Positions 34,782 through 48,724 of a stretch of 64,000 bases of DNA are shown here, piece by piece (positions within the stretch are counted from its first letter, which is position 1; each line of letters begins with the position of its first letter). The notes beneath the pieces are model-generated. The model did not search any database and was not told the origin of the DNA. It saw only the letters and a program-made list of their open reading frames with translations. The DNA is from Pseudeuparius sepicola (Eukaryota; Arthropoda; Insecta; Coleoptera; Anthribidae), in assembly GCA_963920635.1 (NCBI GenBank), contig OY987299.1, positions 118,979,373-119,043,372 on the forward strand, in the 5' to 3' direction. The position numbers and the translations under genes were made by a program.

Positions 34782-35669
34782 TTTAGTTTGGCTAATTTCG
34801 AAAAGAAAGTTTATGTTTTGTACTAGGTATACAGTCTGTTACAAATATCTAAGTAACACATAAGTACTTTTGTTGCTTATTTTATAAAAAATAAGAATCC
34901 TATATTGAGACAACTTTTAAGCTACGGCATACATATTATGCGGGTACATAGATAATATCATTTCGAACTTTAATCAATGATAATATATGTAAGCATAGGT
35001 ATCACAAAAAATATCACATAGGTGTGCGGATGTATATCATATATACAGAATTCCTAGCGTGTTTCCTTTTCGTAGTATAAGTAAATTTGGTTATTCTGTG
35101 GTATAATGTTCTAAGCATAAATCCTACATTGTTGTAGACACGACTTTTGGCTGTTAATGAATATGTACGATGTATATATGTATATGGCTCGGTATATGGA
35201 GTTATATTGGTCTCATCACTTGTGTGTTAAATCCTAAAACAATATTAATTCAAATTAAGAACTGCCGGCTTCGATAACAAAATATTAAAAACATGATAGT
35301 AGACAAAGACGATCCTATTTTGCACTAGATAATAAACCTCAATAACTATAAAAACTGCATGTAGGTACTTATAAGTTATTTTTATCAAAAAATTTTTAAG
35401 GGGAAATAGGTAATGCTTAAAAATTCATTGTGTGTAGATATATTCTTTGGTGACTTCCAAAAGCAAAAACTGCTTGTAAGAAAATATCCGCAAGGGCTTC
35501 GTTTTTGGGTCATATGAAGTGATTTTGTTTTTATTAGGTAATTTTTTAAACTCGATAAAAAATAAAAACCTTATTCTTTTTTTCAAAAATTGTTAAATTT
35601 TTCTCATAATTTCTGAGTACACAAAAATTGAAGATAAAGTCACTTCAGTAGGTAACTCGTTTTTGATTA
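34782..35669. promoter_or_regulatory. 5' flank of the transposase gene
   Basis: AT-rich, unique sequence upstream of the minus-strand gene. It should contain the promoter, but I cannot single out a TATA box among many AT-rich words. No second gene is apparent. Confidence 0.35.
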
Positions 35670-35671
35670 TA

Positions 35672-35867
35672 CAGAGAGGCCGGACAAAAGTTGAAAACGC
35701 GGAAAAAATTCCTAGTAGCCGGCTGTAATTTTGGATTTGACACCCTCTCTCAATTCTTAAAACCATTTTTTAACATTCTGAAAAAGAGGGGTGCATATAA
35801 AATTTTCTGAGAAACTATTACAAATAAAAGAAATTCACATTTGTGTCCAAACTTATGACGAACACTG
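35672..35867. mobile_element. 196-bp Tc1/mariner-type MITE inside the core
   Basis: The ends CAGAGAGGCCGGACAAAAGTT and CAGTGTTCGTCATAAGTTTGG (reverse complement) are imperfect inverted repeats, flanked by TA at 35670-35671 and 35868-35869. It resembles the ends of the element at 1668-2147. Confidence 0.6.
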
Positions 35868-35869
35868 TA

Positions 35870-38425
35870 TATAGGCAAAGAAAATGATACTTGCGTAGTA
35901 CCATTTTCTTTGATATAGGACACGTTCGTTCAGTAGTTCATCAAGCTATGTAAAACATGACTTCTTGTAAATCCTGAACCCAAGAAAATGGCTCATTTGA
36001 AAGCATTCAAAGTGCGTTCCACCACAATGTGATTGACTCTCTATCTTAGACTGTGCCCCTATTCTGCATATTTGTAAAGTATTTGTATGATTAAGAATAA
36101 AGAATCCATTCAATCCTGAGTTTATTCAATAACTTCATACATATTATAGACTATTCAATAAACATTAAAATAAGACACATTCCTATATTATTGTTGGACA
36201 ATAAAGTTATTATAAAATTTACATACATCCGCGGCCACAAATAATTGAGAGTATGTAACTACTATATTTGACTATCCTAATATTAAAGTCAGTGTTTGTC
36301 AATAATTATTATTAATTTGACAACTGAAAACGTGGAAAAGAAAGTTTGAAATGAAAGTTGTCGGACTTTTTGTGAACACCTGATGAAACAAAAGAAAATC
36401 GTAAAGTTGAGAAAATATATAAACTTAAGATTTTCCAATCGGACACTATACCTATATTTTGCATTTTTGAAATCTACAATTTTGAAATGCAATAGGTATA
36501 TTATTCTAACCGGTAAAAAGTGCACGCACTAACTCGTTCGACTACGATAATGCTCTAAAGGTTTATAGCATGCCAACTGAAATGACGGTCAGATTTCAAA
36601 AATGTTTTTCTCAACTTTACGATGTTAGTTTGTTTCATTGCGCCAGAATTAAAAATTTTTGCATAATGACCCTCTCTACGATCAGCGACTTATGGAAACC
36701 CGATGTCACGAGCCTAGGATATTTGAATTTAATTTTTCTTATGCTTTACTTTGGACACACTTCATCCTGCACTTATTCCACAAAAGAGTGAAAATTGCCC
36801 ATTGGGTAGTTTGGGTAAGTACTATAAATTACAGAAATATAAAATAATTAAAAAATCCTTCAGATATACACAATATGGAGATACACGACGAAATGCTATA
36901 TTTAAAAGCCGTCCGAAAAAATCTTGCACGCCAACATTCATACTTTAATTTTGTACCGTAAACAATTTAAAACAGATAAATTATTGTAATGCCTTGCAAT
37001 TCCTAGAACTCGATACCACTAAATTGAGATAGGTAGGTAGGTATTTTAATTTAGATATTAGTTTTTATATAAAAATGTATGCAGAATTCTCAGGAATTTC
37101 AACAATGGTCAATCTACCTGTAACTTTGTCTATGATATTAGGTACAAGTTGCTTACCTATAATATATCACACTAACCACAAACACACGAAAGTACGTCGT
37201 CCCGGTAACAGTAGGTACGCTGCCTTTACTGATTATTACCTATTTTTACTGTAATTCCGCATAGATTTCAAAGCATTTTTGTTAATTTGTGAAAGACGCC
37301 ATTCATGACTCGCTTCACAGTAACCGTTCAGTTGTTCGATCTCTAGTAGGATGAGGTTTTTATATTGGAATTATAATTTTACAGATTCTTCCTTCCAGAA
37401 AATTACAACACCGCTAAAAACAAAATGTATCCCACTATTAAAGACAAAGACAGAACGATACTAAGTAGGTTTGAGCGAAATAACGATAATGCATAGGGTT
37501 CTGTTGTTCTATAACCCCGCCTTCCGCATCGCCTCCAGGCTTCTCAATTTTCCCCACCGCGAATATACTAGACTGGTGGACACGACATCTGGTATATGGT
37601 GGGGACGGTAGGGGAAGGTGGAAGGTGGTATGATTGAATGTCCAGCCTGGCAAGTCCATGAAAATGAAAAATATTGAAATAATTTGCCAATGGAATTTCT
37701 AGTTTACATTCTAATAGCACAAACTTCCAGCATTGCCAAGCTACTTGTCCTGAGTCTGATCTTCTAATATAGAGCTACGCACAGGACCATATTTACTAAG
37801 CTGCGGTAGAAAATATTTTCTTCACCTTCGGGTACTCGAAAATATTTGCTAATATCACAGACGTATATAGCTTCGCTAAGCTATATGCGTCTGTGCTAAT
37901 ATTCAAAACAAACGAAACACAAATAAGGGAGACTAATAAAATGAAACATCAGATATCGATTGAAAGTTCTCCTGACGTGGTTTCCGAGCCCGGTGAGGTA
38001 CGCCGAAGTAGGGGGAAGTAGGGGAAATACGAGTTCCAGCGAACGCCCGCCCGCTCGCCCATCTCCGTACGTCCGTACGTCTAATATTAATTCCTGCTCG
38101 GTTGGCCAATTCACGGAACATTTTATTGCCGGGCAATGGGTTCCTAGTTTTCAAATCATAGCCTAACGAACAAACGTATCGACTTGAAAGTAGTCTTAAA
38201 ATAATGTTATCGAATGCCTCAATCGTCGTTGTGGCTTTCGAATTATTTTTGAGCGGCGGAAATACTCGAAATTCTTAACCGAATATAGTCGAATTTCGGG
38301 TATGTGTGGCTTTTTTTTTTCACAGTGTCGCATTAGTCCTGCACAATTCGTGACACACAACGACGATTCCTCATAGCTTTATCTAAACCACGAAAAAAAA
38401 ATCAAGTGAAAATACTAAGAAATGC
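35870..38425. other. Noncoding core DNA between the MITE and the right arm
   Basis: No reading frame with a recognisable domain. 37490-37640 and 37960-38110 are clearly GC-richer (ataaccccgccttccgcatc, gcccgcccgctcgcccatc) than the rest of the core. A hairpin at about 37858-37893 pairs cagacgtatatagctt with its near-exact complement. MULEs often carry captured host DNA, which could explain the composition shift; that is inference. Confidence 0.4.
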
Positions 38426-40377
38426 GGCTAGCAAGGAATTCTCACTGGGGTGCTTTTTCACCTTTCTTAGTTAGCTACTTTTTGCCGTTTGAACGAATTG
38501 TGCACAACATTTCTGAAAATGCGAAATTAATTATTTTGCCATTCAAGGGCGGTTTTTAACCCTTCGAACGGCTAGCAAGGAATTCTAACTCGGGGGCTTT
38601 TTTACCTCTCTTGGTTGGCTACTTTTTGCCGTTTGAACGAATTGTGCACAACATTTCTGAAAATGCGAAATTAATTATTTTGCCATTGAAGGGCGGTTTT
38701 TAACCCTTCCGACGGTTAGCAAGGAATTCTCACTAGGGTGCTTTTTCACCTTTCTTAGTTGGCTACTTTTTGGCGTACGAACGAATTGTGCACAACATTT
38801 CTGAAAATGCGAAATTAATTATTTTGCCATTCAAGGGCGGTTTTTAACCCTTCGAACGGCTAGCAAGGAATTCTAACTCGGGGGCTTTTTTACCTCTCTT
38901 GGTTGGCTACTTTTTGTCGTAGGAACGAATTGTGCACAACATTTCTGAAAATGCGAAATTCATTATTTTGCCATTGAAGGGCGGTTTTTAACCCTTCCGA
39001 CGGCTAGCAAGGAATTCTAACTCGGGGGCTTTTTTACCCCTCTTGGTTGGCTACTTTTTGTCGTAGGAACGAATTGTGCACAACATTTCTGAAAATGCGA
39101 AATTAATTATTTTGCCATTCAAGGGCGGTTTTTAACCCTTCGAACGGCTAGCAAGGAATTCTAACTCGGGGGCTTTTTTACCTCTCTTGGTTGGCTACTT
39201 TTTGTCGTAGGAACGAATTGTGCACAACATTTCTGAAAATGCGAAATTCATTATTTTGCCATTGAAGGGCGGTTTTTAACCCTTCCGACGGCTAGCAAGG
39301 AATTCTCACTAGGGTGCTTTTTCACTTTTCTTAGTTGGCTACTTTTTGGCGTAAGAACGAATTGTGCACAACATTTCTGAAAATGCGAAATTAATTATTT
39401 TGCCATTCAAGGGCGGTTTTTAACCCTTCGAACGGCTAGCAAGGAATTCTCACTAGGGTGCTTTTTCACCTTTCTTAGTTGGCTACTTTTTGCCGTTTGA
39501 ACGAATTGTGCACAACATTTCTGAAAATGCGAAATTAATTATTTTGCCATTGAAGGGCGGTTTTTAACCCTTCCGACGGCTAGCAAGGAATTCTCACTAG
39601 GGTGCTTTTTCACCTTTCTTAGTTGGCTACTTTTTGGCGTAAGAACGAATTGTGCACAACATTTCTGAAAATGCGAAATTAATTATTTTGCCATTGAAGG
39701 GCGGTTTTTAACCCTTCCGACGGCTAGCAAGGAATTCTAACTCGGGGGCTTTTTTACCTCTCTTGGTTGGCTACTTTTTATCGTAGGAACGAATTGTGCA
39801 CAACATTTCTGAAAATGCGAAATTAATTATTTTGCCATTGAAGGGCGGTTTTTAACCCTTCCGACGGCTAGCAAGGGATTCTCACTATGGTGCTTTTTCA
39901 CCTTTCTTAGTTGGCTATTTTTTGGCGGAAGAACGAATTGTGCACAACATTTCTGAAAATGCGGAATTCATTATTTTGCCATTCAAGGGCGGTTTTTAAC
40001 CCTTCGAACGGCTAGCAAGGAATTCTAACTCGGGGGCTTTTTTACCTCTCTTGGTTGGCTACTTTTTGTCGTAGGAACGAATTGTGCACAACATTTCTGA
40101 AAATGCGAAATTAATTATTTTGCCATTGAAGGGCGGTTTTTAACCCTTCCGACGGCTAGCAAGGGATTTTCACTAGGGTGCTTTTTCACCTTTCTTAGTT
40201 GGCTATTTTTTGGCGGAAGAACGAATTGTGCACAACATTTCTGAAAATGCGAAATTAATTATTTTGCCATTGAAGGGCGGAAGAACGAATTGTGCACAAC
40301 ATTTCTAAAAATGCGAAATTCATTATTTTGCCTTTCAAGGGCGGTTCTTACCCCTTCGAACGGCTAGCAAGGAATTC

Positions 40378-42590
40378 TCACTAGGGTGCTTTTTCACCTT
40401 TCTTAGTTGGCTATTTTTTGGCGGAAGAACGAATTGTGCACAACATTTCTGAAAATGCGGAATTAATTATTTTGCCATTGAAGGGCGGTTTTTAACCCTT
40501 CCGACGGCTAGCAAGGAATTCTAACTCGGGGGCTTTTTTACCTCTCTTGGTTGGCTACTTTTTGTCGTAGGAACGAATTGTGCACAACATTTCTGAAAAT
40601 GCGAAATTAATTATTTTGCCATTGAAGGGCGGTTTTTAACCCTTCCGACGGCTAGCAAGGGATTCTCACTAGGGTGCTTTTTCACCTTTCTTAGTTGGCT
40701 ATTTTTTGGCGTAAGAACGAATTGTGCACAACATTTCTGAAAATGCGGAATTCATTATTTTGACATTCAAGGGCGGTTTTTAACCCTTCGAACGGCTAGC
40801 AAGGAATTCTAACTCGGGGGCTTTTTTACCTCTCTTGGTTGGCTACTTTTTGTCGTAGTAACGAATTGTGCACAACATTTCTGAAAATGCGAAATTAATT
40901 ATTTTGCCATTGAAGGGCGGTTTTTAACCCTTCCGACGGCTAGCAAGGGATTCTCACTAGGGTGCTTTTTCACCTTTCTTAGTTGGCTACTTTTTGGCGT
41001 AAGAACGAATTGTGCACAACATTTCTGAAAATGCGAAATTAATTATTTTGCCATTGAAGGGCGGTTTTTAACCCTTCCGACGGCTAGCAAGGGATTCTCA
41101 CTAGGGTGCTTTTTCACCTTTCTTAGTTGGCTACTTTTTGGCGTAAGAACGAATTGTGCACAACATTTCTGAAAATGCGAAATTAATTATTTTGCCATTG
41201 AAAGGCGGTTTTTAACCCTTCCGACGGCTAGCAAGGAATTCTAACTCGGGGGCTTTTTTACCTCTCTTGGTTGGCTACTTTTTGTCGTAGGAACGAATTG
41301 TGCACAACATTTCTGAAAATGCGAAATTAATTATTTTGCCATTGAAGGGCGGTTTTTAACCCTTCCGGCGGCTAGCAAGGGATTCTCACTAGGGTGCTTT
41401 TTCACCTTTCTTAATTGGCTATTTTTTGGCGGAAGAACGAATTGTGCACAACATTTCTAAAAATGCGAAATTCATTATTTTGCCTTTCAAGGGCGGTTCT
41501 TACCCCTTCGAACGGCCAGCAAGGAATTGTCACTAGGGTGCTTTTTCACCTTTCTTAGTTGGCTACTTTTTGCCGTTTGAACGAATTGTGCACAACATTT
41601 CTGAAAATGCGAAATTAATTATTTTGCCATTCAAGGGCGGTTTTTAACCCTTCGAACGGCTAGCAAGGAATTCTAACTCGGGGGCTTTTTTACCTCTCTT
41701 GGTTGGCTACTTTTTGTCGTAGTAACGAATTGTGCACAACATTTCTGAAAATGCGAAATTAATTATTTTGCCATTGAAGGGCGGTTTTTAACCCTTCCGA
41801 CGGCTAGCAAGGGATTCTCACTAGGGTGCTTTTTCACCTTTCTTAGTTGGCTACTTTTTGGCGTAAGAACGAATTGTGCACAACATTTCTGAAAATGCGA
41901 AATTCATTATTTTGCCTTTCAAGGGCGGTTCTTACCCCTTCGAACGGCTAGCAAGGAATTGTCACTAGGGTGCTTTTTCACCTTTCTTAGTTGGCTACTT
42001 TTTGCCGTTTGAACGAATTGTGCACAACATTTCTGAAAATGCGAAATTAATTATTTTGCCATTGAAAGGCGGTTTTTAACCCTTCCGACGGCTAGCAAGG
42101 AATTCTAACTCGGGGGCTTTTTTACCTCTCTTGGTTGGCTACTTTTTGTCGTAGGAACGAATTGTGCACAACATTTCTGAAAATGCGAAATTAATTATTT
42201 TGCCATTGAAGGGCGGTTTTTAACCCTTCCGGCGGCTAGCAAGGGATTCTCACTAGGGTGCTTTTTCACCTTTCTTAATTGGCTATTTTTTGGCGGAAGA
42301 ACGAATTGTGCACAACATTTCTAAAAATGCGAAATTCATTATTTTGCCTTTCAAGGGCGGTTCTTACCCCTTCGAACGGCCAGCAAGGAATTGTCACTAG
42401 GGTGCTTTTTCACCTTTCTTAGTTGGCTACTTTTTGCCGTTTGAACGAATTGTGCACAACATTTCTGAAAATGCGAAATTAATTATTTTGCCATTCAAGG
42501 GCGGTTTTTAACCCTTCGAACGGCTAGCAAGGAATTCTAACTCGGGGGCTTTTTTACCTCTCTTGGTTGGCTACTTTTTGTCGTAGGAAC
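40378..42590 (-). repeat. Higher-order satellite block, copy A
   Basis: This 2.2-kb block recurs 3312 bp (23 units) to the right. Rare variants keep their exact spacing: ccagcaagg instead of ctagcaagg at 41516 and 42380, ttgacattcaagg near 40760, and cttaattggctatt near 41412 and 42276. The 864-bp (6-unit) spacing inside it shows a second level of order. Confidence 0.85.
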
Positions 42591-43689
42591 GAATTGTGCA
42601 CAACATTTCTGAAAATGCGAAATTAATTATTTTGCCATTCAAGGGCGGTTTTTAACCCTTCGAACGGCTAGCAAGGAATTCTAACTCGGGGGCTTTTTTA
42701 CCTCTCTTGGTTGGCTACTTTTTGTCGTAGGAACGAATTGTGCACAACATTTCTGAAAATGCGAAATTCATTATTTTGCCATTGAAGGGCGGTTTTTAAC
42801 CCTTCCGACGGCTAGCAAGGGATTCTCACTATGGTGCTTTTTCACCTTTCTTAGTTGGCTATTTTTTGGCGGAAGAACGAATTGTGCACAACATTTCTGA
42901 AAATGCGGAATTCATTATTTTGCCATTCAAGGGCGGTTTTTAACCCTTCGAACGGCTAGCAAGGAATTCTAACTCGGGGGCTTTTTTACCTCTCTTGGTT
43001 GGCTACTTTTTGTCGTAGGAACGAATTGTGCACAACATTTCTGAAAATGCGAAATTAATTATTTTGCCATTGAAGGGCGGTTTTTAACCCTTCCGACGGC
43101 TAGCAAGGGATTTTCACTAGGGTGCTTTTTCACCTTTCTTAGTTGGCTATTTTTTGGCGGAAGAACGAATTGTGCACAACATTTCTGAAAATGCGAAATT
43201 AATTATTTTGCCATTGAAGGGCGGTTTTTAACCCTTCCGGCGGCTAGCAAGGGATTCTCACTAGGGTGCTTTTTCACCTTTCTTAATTGGCTATTTTTTG
43301 GCGGAAGAACGAATTGTGCACAACATTTCTAAAAATGCGAAATTCATTATTTTGCCTTTCAAGGGCGGTTCTTACCCCTTCGAACGGCTAGCGAGGAATT
43401 GTCACTAGGGTGCTTTTTCACCTTTCTTAGTTGGCTACTTTTTGCCGTTTGAACGAATTGTGCACAACATTTCTGAAAATGCGAAATTAATTATTTTGCC
43501 ATTGAAGGGCGGTTTTTAACCCTTCCGACGGCTAGCAAGGAATTCTTACTCGGGGGCTTTTTTACCTCTCTTGGTTGGCTACTTTTTGGCGTAAGAACGA
43601 ATTGTGCACAACATTTCTGAAAATGCGAAATTAATTATTTTGCCATTGAAGGGCGGTTTTTAACCCTTCCGACGGCTAGCAAGGGATTC

Positions 43690-45902
43690 TCACTAGGGTG
43701 CTTTTTCACCTTTCTTAGTTGGCTATTTTTTGGCGGAAGAACGAATTGTGCACAACATTTCTGAAAATGCGGAATTAATTATTTTGCCATTGAAGGGCGG
43801 TTTTTAACCCTTCCGACGGCTAGCAAGGAATTCTAACTCGGGGGCTTTTTTACCTCTCTTGGTTGGCTACTTTTTGTCGTAGGAACGAATTGTGCACAAC
43901 ATTTCTGAAAATGCGAAATTAATTATTTTGCCATTGAAGGGCGGTTTTTAACCCTTCCGACGGCTAGCAAGGGATTCTCACTAGGGTGCTTTTTCACCTT
44001 TCTTAGTTGGCTATTTTTTGGCGTAAGAACGAATTGTGCACAACATTTCTGAAAATGCGGAATTCATTATTTTGACATTCAAGGGCGGTTTTTAACCCTT
44101 CGAACGGCTAGCAAGGAATTCTAACTCGGGGGCTTTTTTACCTCTCTTGGTTGGCTACTTTTTGTCGTAGTAACGAATTGTGCACAACATTTCTGAAAAT
44201 GCGAAATTAATTATTTTGCCATTGAAGGGCGGTTTTTAACCCTTCCGACGGCTAGCAAGGGATTCTCACTAGGGTGCTTTTTCACCTTTCTTAGTTGGCT
44301 ACTTTTTGGCGTAAGAACGAATTGTGCACAACATTTCTGAAAATGCGAAATTAATTATTTTGCCATTGAAGGGCGGTTTTTAACCCTTCCGACGGCTAGC
44401 AAGGGATTCTCACTAGGGTGCTTTTTCACCTTTCTTAGTTGGCTACTTTTTGGCGTAAGAACGAATTGTGCACAACATTTCTGAAAATGCGAAATTAATT
44501 ATTTTGCCATTGAAAGGCGGTTTTTAACCCTTCCGACGGCTAGCAAGGAATTCTAACTCGGGGGCTTTTTTACCTCTCTTGGTTGGCTACTTTTTGTCGT
44601 AGGAACGAATTGTGCACAACATTTCTGAAAATGCGAAATTAATTATTTTGCCATTGAAGGGCGGTTTTTAACCCTTCCGGCGGCTAGCAAGGGATTCTCA
44701 CTAGGGTGCTTTTTCACCTTTCTTAATTGGCTATTTTTTGGCGGAAGAACAAATTGTGCACAACATTTCTAAAAATGCGAAATTCATTATTTTGCCTTTC
44801 AAGGGCGGTTCTTACCCCTTCGAACGGCCAGCAAGGAATTGTCACTAGGGTGCTTTTTCACCTTTCTTAGTTGGCTACTTTTTGCCGTTTGAACGAATTG
44901 TGCACAACATTTCTGAAAATGCGAAATTAATTATTTTGCCATTCAAGGGCGGTTTTTAACCCTTCGAACGGCTAGCAAGGAATTCTAACTCGGGGGCTTT
45001 TTTACCTCTCTTGGTTGGCTACTTTTTGTCGTAGTAACGAATTGTGCACAACATTTCTGAAAATGCGAAATTAATTATTTTGCCATTGAAGGGCGGTTTT
45101 TAACCCTTCCGACGGCTAGCAAGGGATTCTCACTAGGGTGCTTTTTCACCTTTCTTAGTTGGCTACTTTTTGGCGTAAGAACGAATTGTGCACAACATTT
45201 CTGAAAATGCGAAATTCATTATTTTGCCTTTCAAGGGCGGTTCTTACCCCTTCGAACGGCTAGCAAGGAATTGTCACTAGGGTGCTTTTTCACCTTTCTT
45301 AGTTGGCTACTTTTTGCCGTTTGAACGAATTGTGCACAACATTTCTGAAAATGCGAAATTAATTATTTTGCCATTGAAAGGCGGTTTTTAACCCTTCCGA
45401 CGGCTAGCAAGGAATTCTAACTCGGGGGCTTTTTTACCTCTCTTGGTTGGCTACTTTTTGTCGTAGGAACGAATTGTGCACAACATTTCTGAAAATGCGA
45501 AATTAATTATTTTGCCATTGAAGGGCGGTTTTTAACCCTTCCGGCGGCTAGCAAGGGATTCTCACTAGGGTGCTTTTTCACCTTTCTTAATTGGCTATTT
45601 TTTGGCGGAAGAACGAATTGTGCACAACATTTCTAAAAATGCGAAATTCATTATTTTGCCTTTCAAGGGCGGTTCTTACCCCTTCGAACGGCCAGCAAGG
45701 AATTGTCACTAGGGTGCTTTTTCACCTTTCTTAGTTGGCTACTTTTTGCCGTTTGAACGAATTGTGCACAACATTTCTGAAAATGCGAAATTAATTATTT
45801 TGCCATTCAAGGGCGGTTTTTAACCCTTCGAACGGCTAGCAAGGAATTCTAACTCGGGGGCTTTTTTACCTCTCTTGGTTGGCTACTTTTTGTCGTAGTA
45901 AC
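43690..45902 (-). repeat. Higher-order satellite block, copy B
   Basis: Near-identical to copy A at an offset of 3312 bp, with the ccagcaagg variant at 44828 and 45692. By eye I noticed a single substitution (aacaaattg near 44750). The identity ends where copy A reads gtaggaacg and copy B reads gtagtaacg. Confidence 0.85.
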
Positions 45903-48724
45903 GAATTGTGCACAACATTTCTGAAAATGCGAAATTAATTATTTTGCCATTGAAGGGCGGTTTTTAACCCTTCCGACGGCTAGCAAGGGATTCTCACTAG
46001 GGTGCTTTTTCACCTTTCTTAGTTGGCTACTTTTTGGCGTAAGAACGAATTGTGCACAACATTTCTGAAAATGCGAAATTCATTATTTTGCCTTTCAAGG
46101 GCGGTTCTTACCCCTTCGAACGGCTAGCAAGGAATTGTCACTAGGGTGCTTTTTCACCTTTCTTAGTTGGCTACTTTTTGCCGTTTGAACGAATTGTGCA
46201 CAACATTTCTGAAAATGCGAAATTAATTATTTTGCCATTCAAGGGCGGTTTTTAACCCTTCGAACGGCTAGCAAGGAATTCTAACTCGGGGGCTTTTTTA
46301 CCTCTCTTGGTTGGCTACTTTTTGTCGTAGGAACGAATTGTGCACAACATTTCTGAAAACGCGAAAATAATTATTATGTAATTCAAGGGCGGTTTTTAAC
46401 CCTTCGAACGGCTAGCAAGGAATTATAACTAGGGAGCTTTTTTACCTCCCTTGGTTGGCTACTTTTTGGCGTAGGAACGAATTGTGCACAACATTTCTGA
46501 AAACGCGAAATTCATTATTATGTAATTCAAGGGCGGCTTTTAACCCTTCGAACGGCTAGCAAGGAATTCTCACTAGGGGTCTTTTTTACCTCTCTTAGTT
46601 GGCTACTTTTTGGCGTAGGAACGAATTGTGCACAACATTTCTGAAAACGCGAAAATAATTATTATGTAATTCAAGGGCGGTTTTTAACCCTTCGAACGGC
46701 TAGCAAGGAATTATAACTAGGGAGCTTTTTTACCTCTCTTGGTTGGCTACTTTTTGGCGTAGGAACGAATTGTGCACAACATTTCTGAAAACGCGAAATT
46801 CATTATTATGTAATTCAAGGGCGGCTTTTAACCCTTCGAACGGCTAGCAAGGAATTCTCACTAGGGGTCTTTTTTACCTCTCTTAGTTGGCTACTTTTTG
46901 GCGTAGGAACGAATTGTGCACAACATTTCTGAAAACGCGAAAATAATTAATATGTCATTCAAGGGCGGTTTTTAACCCTTCGAACGGCTAGCAATGAATT
47001 CTAACTAGGGGGCTTTTTTACCTCTCTTGGTTGGCTACTTCTTGGCGTAGGAACGAATTGTGCACAACATTTCTGAAAACGCGAAAATAATTATTATGTC
47101 ATTCAAGAGCGGTTTTTAACCCTTCGAACGGCTAGCAAGGAATTCTCACTAGGGTGCTTTTTCACCTTTCTTAGTTGGCTACTTTTTGCCGTAAGAACGA
47201 ATTGTGCACAACATTTCTGAAAACGCTAAAATAATTATTATGTCATTCAAGGGCGGTTTTTAACCCTTCGAACGGCTAGCAAGGAATTCTCACTAGGGTG
47301 CTTTTTCACCTTTCTTAGTTGGCTACTTTTTGCCGTAAGAACGAATTGTGCACAACATTTCTGAAAACGCGAAAATAATTATTATGTCGTTCAAGGGCGG
47401 TTTTTAACCCTTCGAACGGCTAGGAAGGAATTCTCACTAGGGGTCTTTTTTACCTCTCTTAGTTGGCTACTTTTTGGCGTAGGAACGAATTGTGCACAAC
47501 ATTTCTGAAAACGCGAAAATAATTATTATGTCATTCAAGGGCGGTTTTTAACCCTTCGAACGGCTAGCAAGGAATTATAACTAGGGAGCTTTTTTACCTC
47601 TCTTGGTTGGCTACTTTTTGGCGTAGGAACGAATTGTGCACAACATTTCTGAAAACGCGAAACTCATTATTATGTAATTCAAGGGCGGCTTTTAACCCTT
47701 CGAACGGCTAGCAAGGAATTCTCACTAGGGGTCTTTTTTACCTCTCTTAGTTGGCTACTTTTTGGCGTAGGAATGAATTGTACACAACATTTCTGAAAAC
47801 GCGAAAATAATTATTATGTCATTCAAGGGCGGTTTTTAACCCTTCGGACGGCTAGCAATGAATTCTAACTAGGGGGCTTTTTTACCTCTCTTAGTTGGCT
47901 ACTTTTTGGCGTAGGAACGAATTGTGCACAACATTTCTGAAAACGCGAAAATAATTATTATGTAATTCAAGGGCGGTTTTTAACCCTTCGAACGGCTAGC
48001 AAGGAATTCTCACTAGGGGTCTTTTTTACCTCTCTTAGTTGGCTGCTTTTTGGCGTAGGAACGAATTGTGCACAACATTTCTGAAAACGCGAAAATAATT
48101 ATTATGTCATTCAAGGGCGGTTTTTAACCCTTCGAACGGCTAGCAAGGAATTCTCACTAGGGTGCTTTTTCACCTTTCTTAGTTGGCTACTTTTTGCCGT
48201 AAGAACGAATTGTGCACAACATTTCTGAAAACGCGAAAATAATTATTATGTCGTTCAAGGGCGGTTTTTAACCCTTCGAACGGCTAGCAAGGAATTCTCA
48301 CTAGGGGTCTTTTTTACCTCTCTTAGTTGGCTACTTTTTGGAGTAGGAACGAATTGTGCACAACATTTCTGAAAACGCGAAAATAATTATTATGTCATTC
48401 AAGGGCGGTTTTTAACCCTTCGGACGGCTAGCAATGAATTCTAACTAGGGGGCTTTTTTACCTATATTAGTTGGCTACTTTTTGGCGTAGGAACGAATTG
48501 TGCACAACATTTCTGAAAACGCGAAAATAATTATTATATCATTCAAGGGCGGTTTTTAACCCTTCGAACGGCTAGCAAGGAATTCTCACTAAGGGCTTTT
48601 TGCCTCTCTTAATTGGCCACTTTACTGGGCAAGATCGAATCATTGTGCATAACATTTCTTAAAATGGGAAAATAAATATTATGTTTACATGGGATGTTTT
48701 CGACTCTTCAAACGTCTAGCAAGG

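Larger units (their letters stand above)
38426..48724 (-). repeat. Right satellite arm, about 71 units of 144 bp
   Basis: Inverted counterpart of the left array; ggctagcaagg recurs every 144 bp (38428, 38572 and so on). The inner 55 or so units (to about 46350) use gcgaaattaattattttgcc, while the outer units (46350-48560) use gcgaaaataattattatgtc, the form dominating the left arm. One unit near 40270 is truncated, and the array shows higher-order repeats (see the blocks at 40378 and 43690). Confidence 0.95.

Noticed and set aside
24176..48724. Regular repeats as a CRISPR-like array
   Set aside because: The units are contiguous with no unique spacers, and the context is a eukaryotic transposon.
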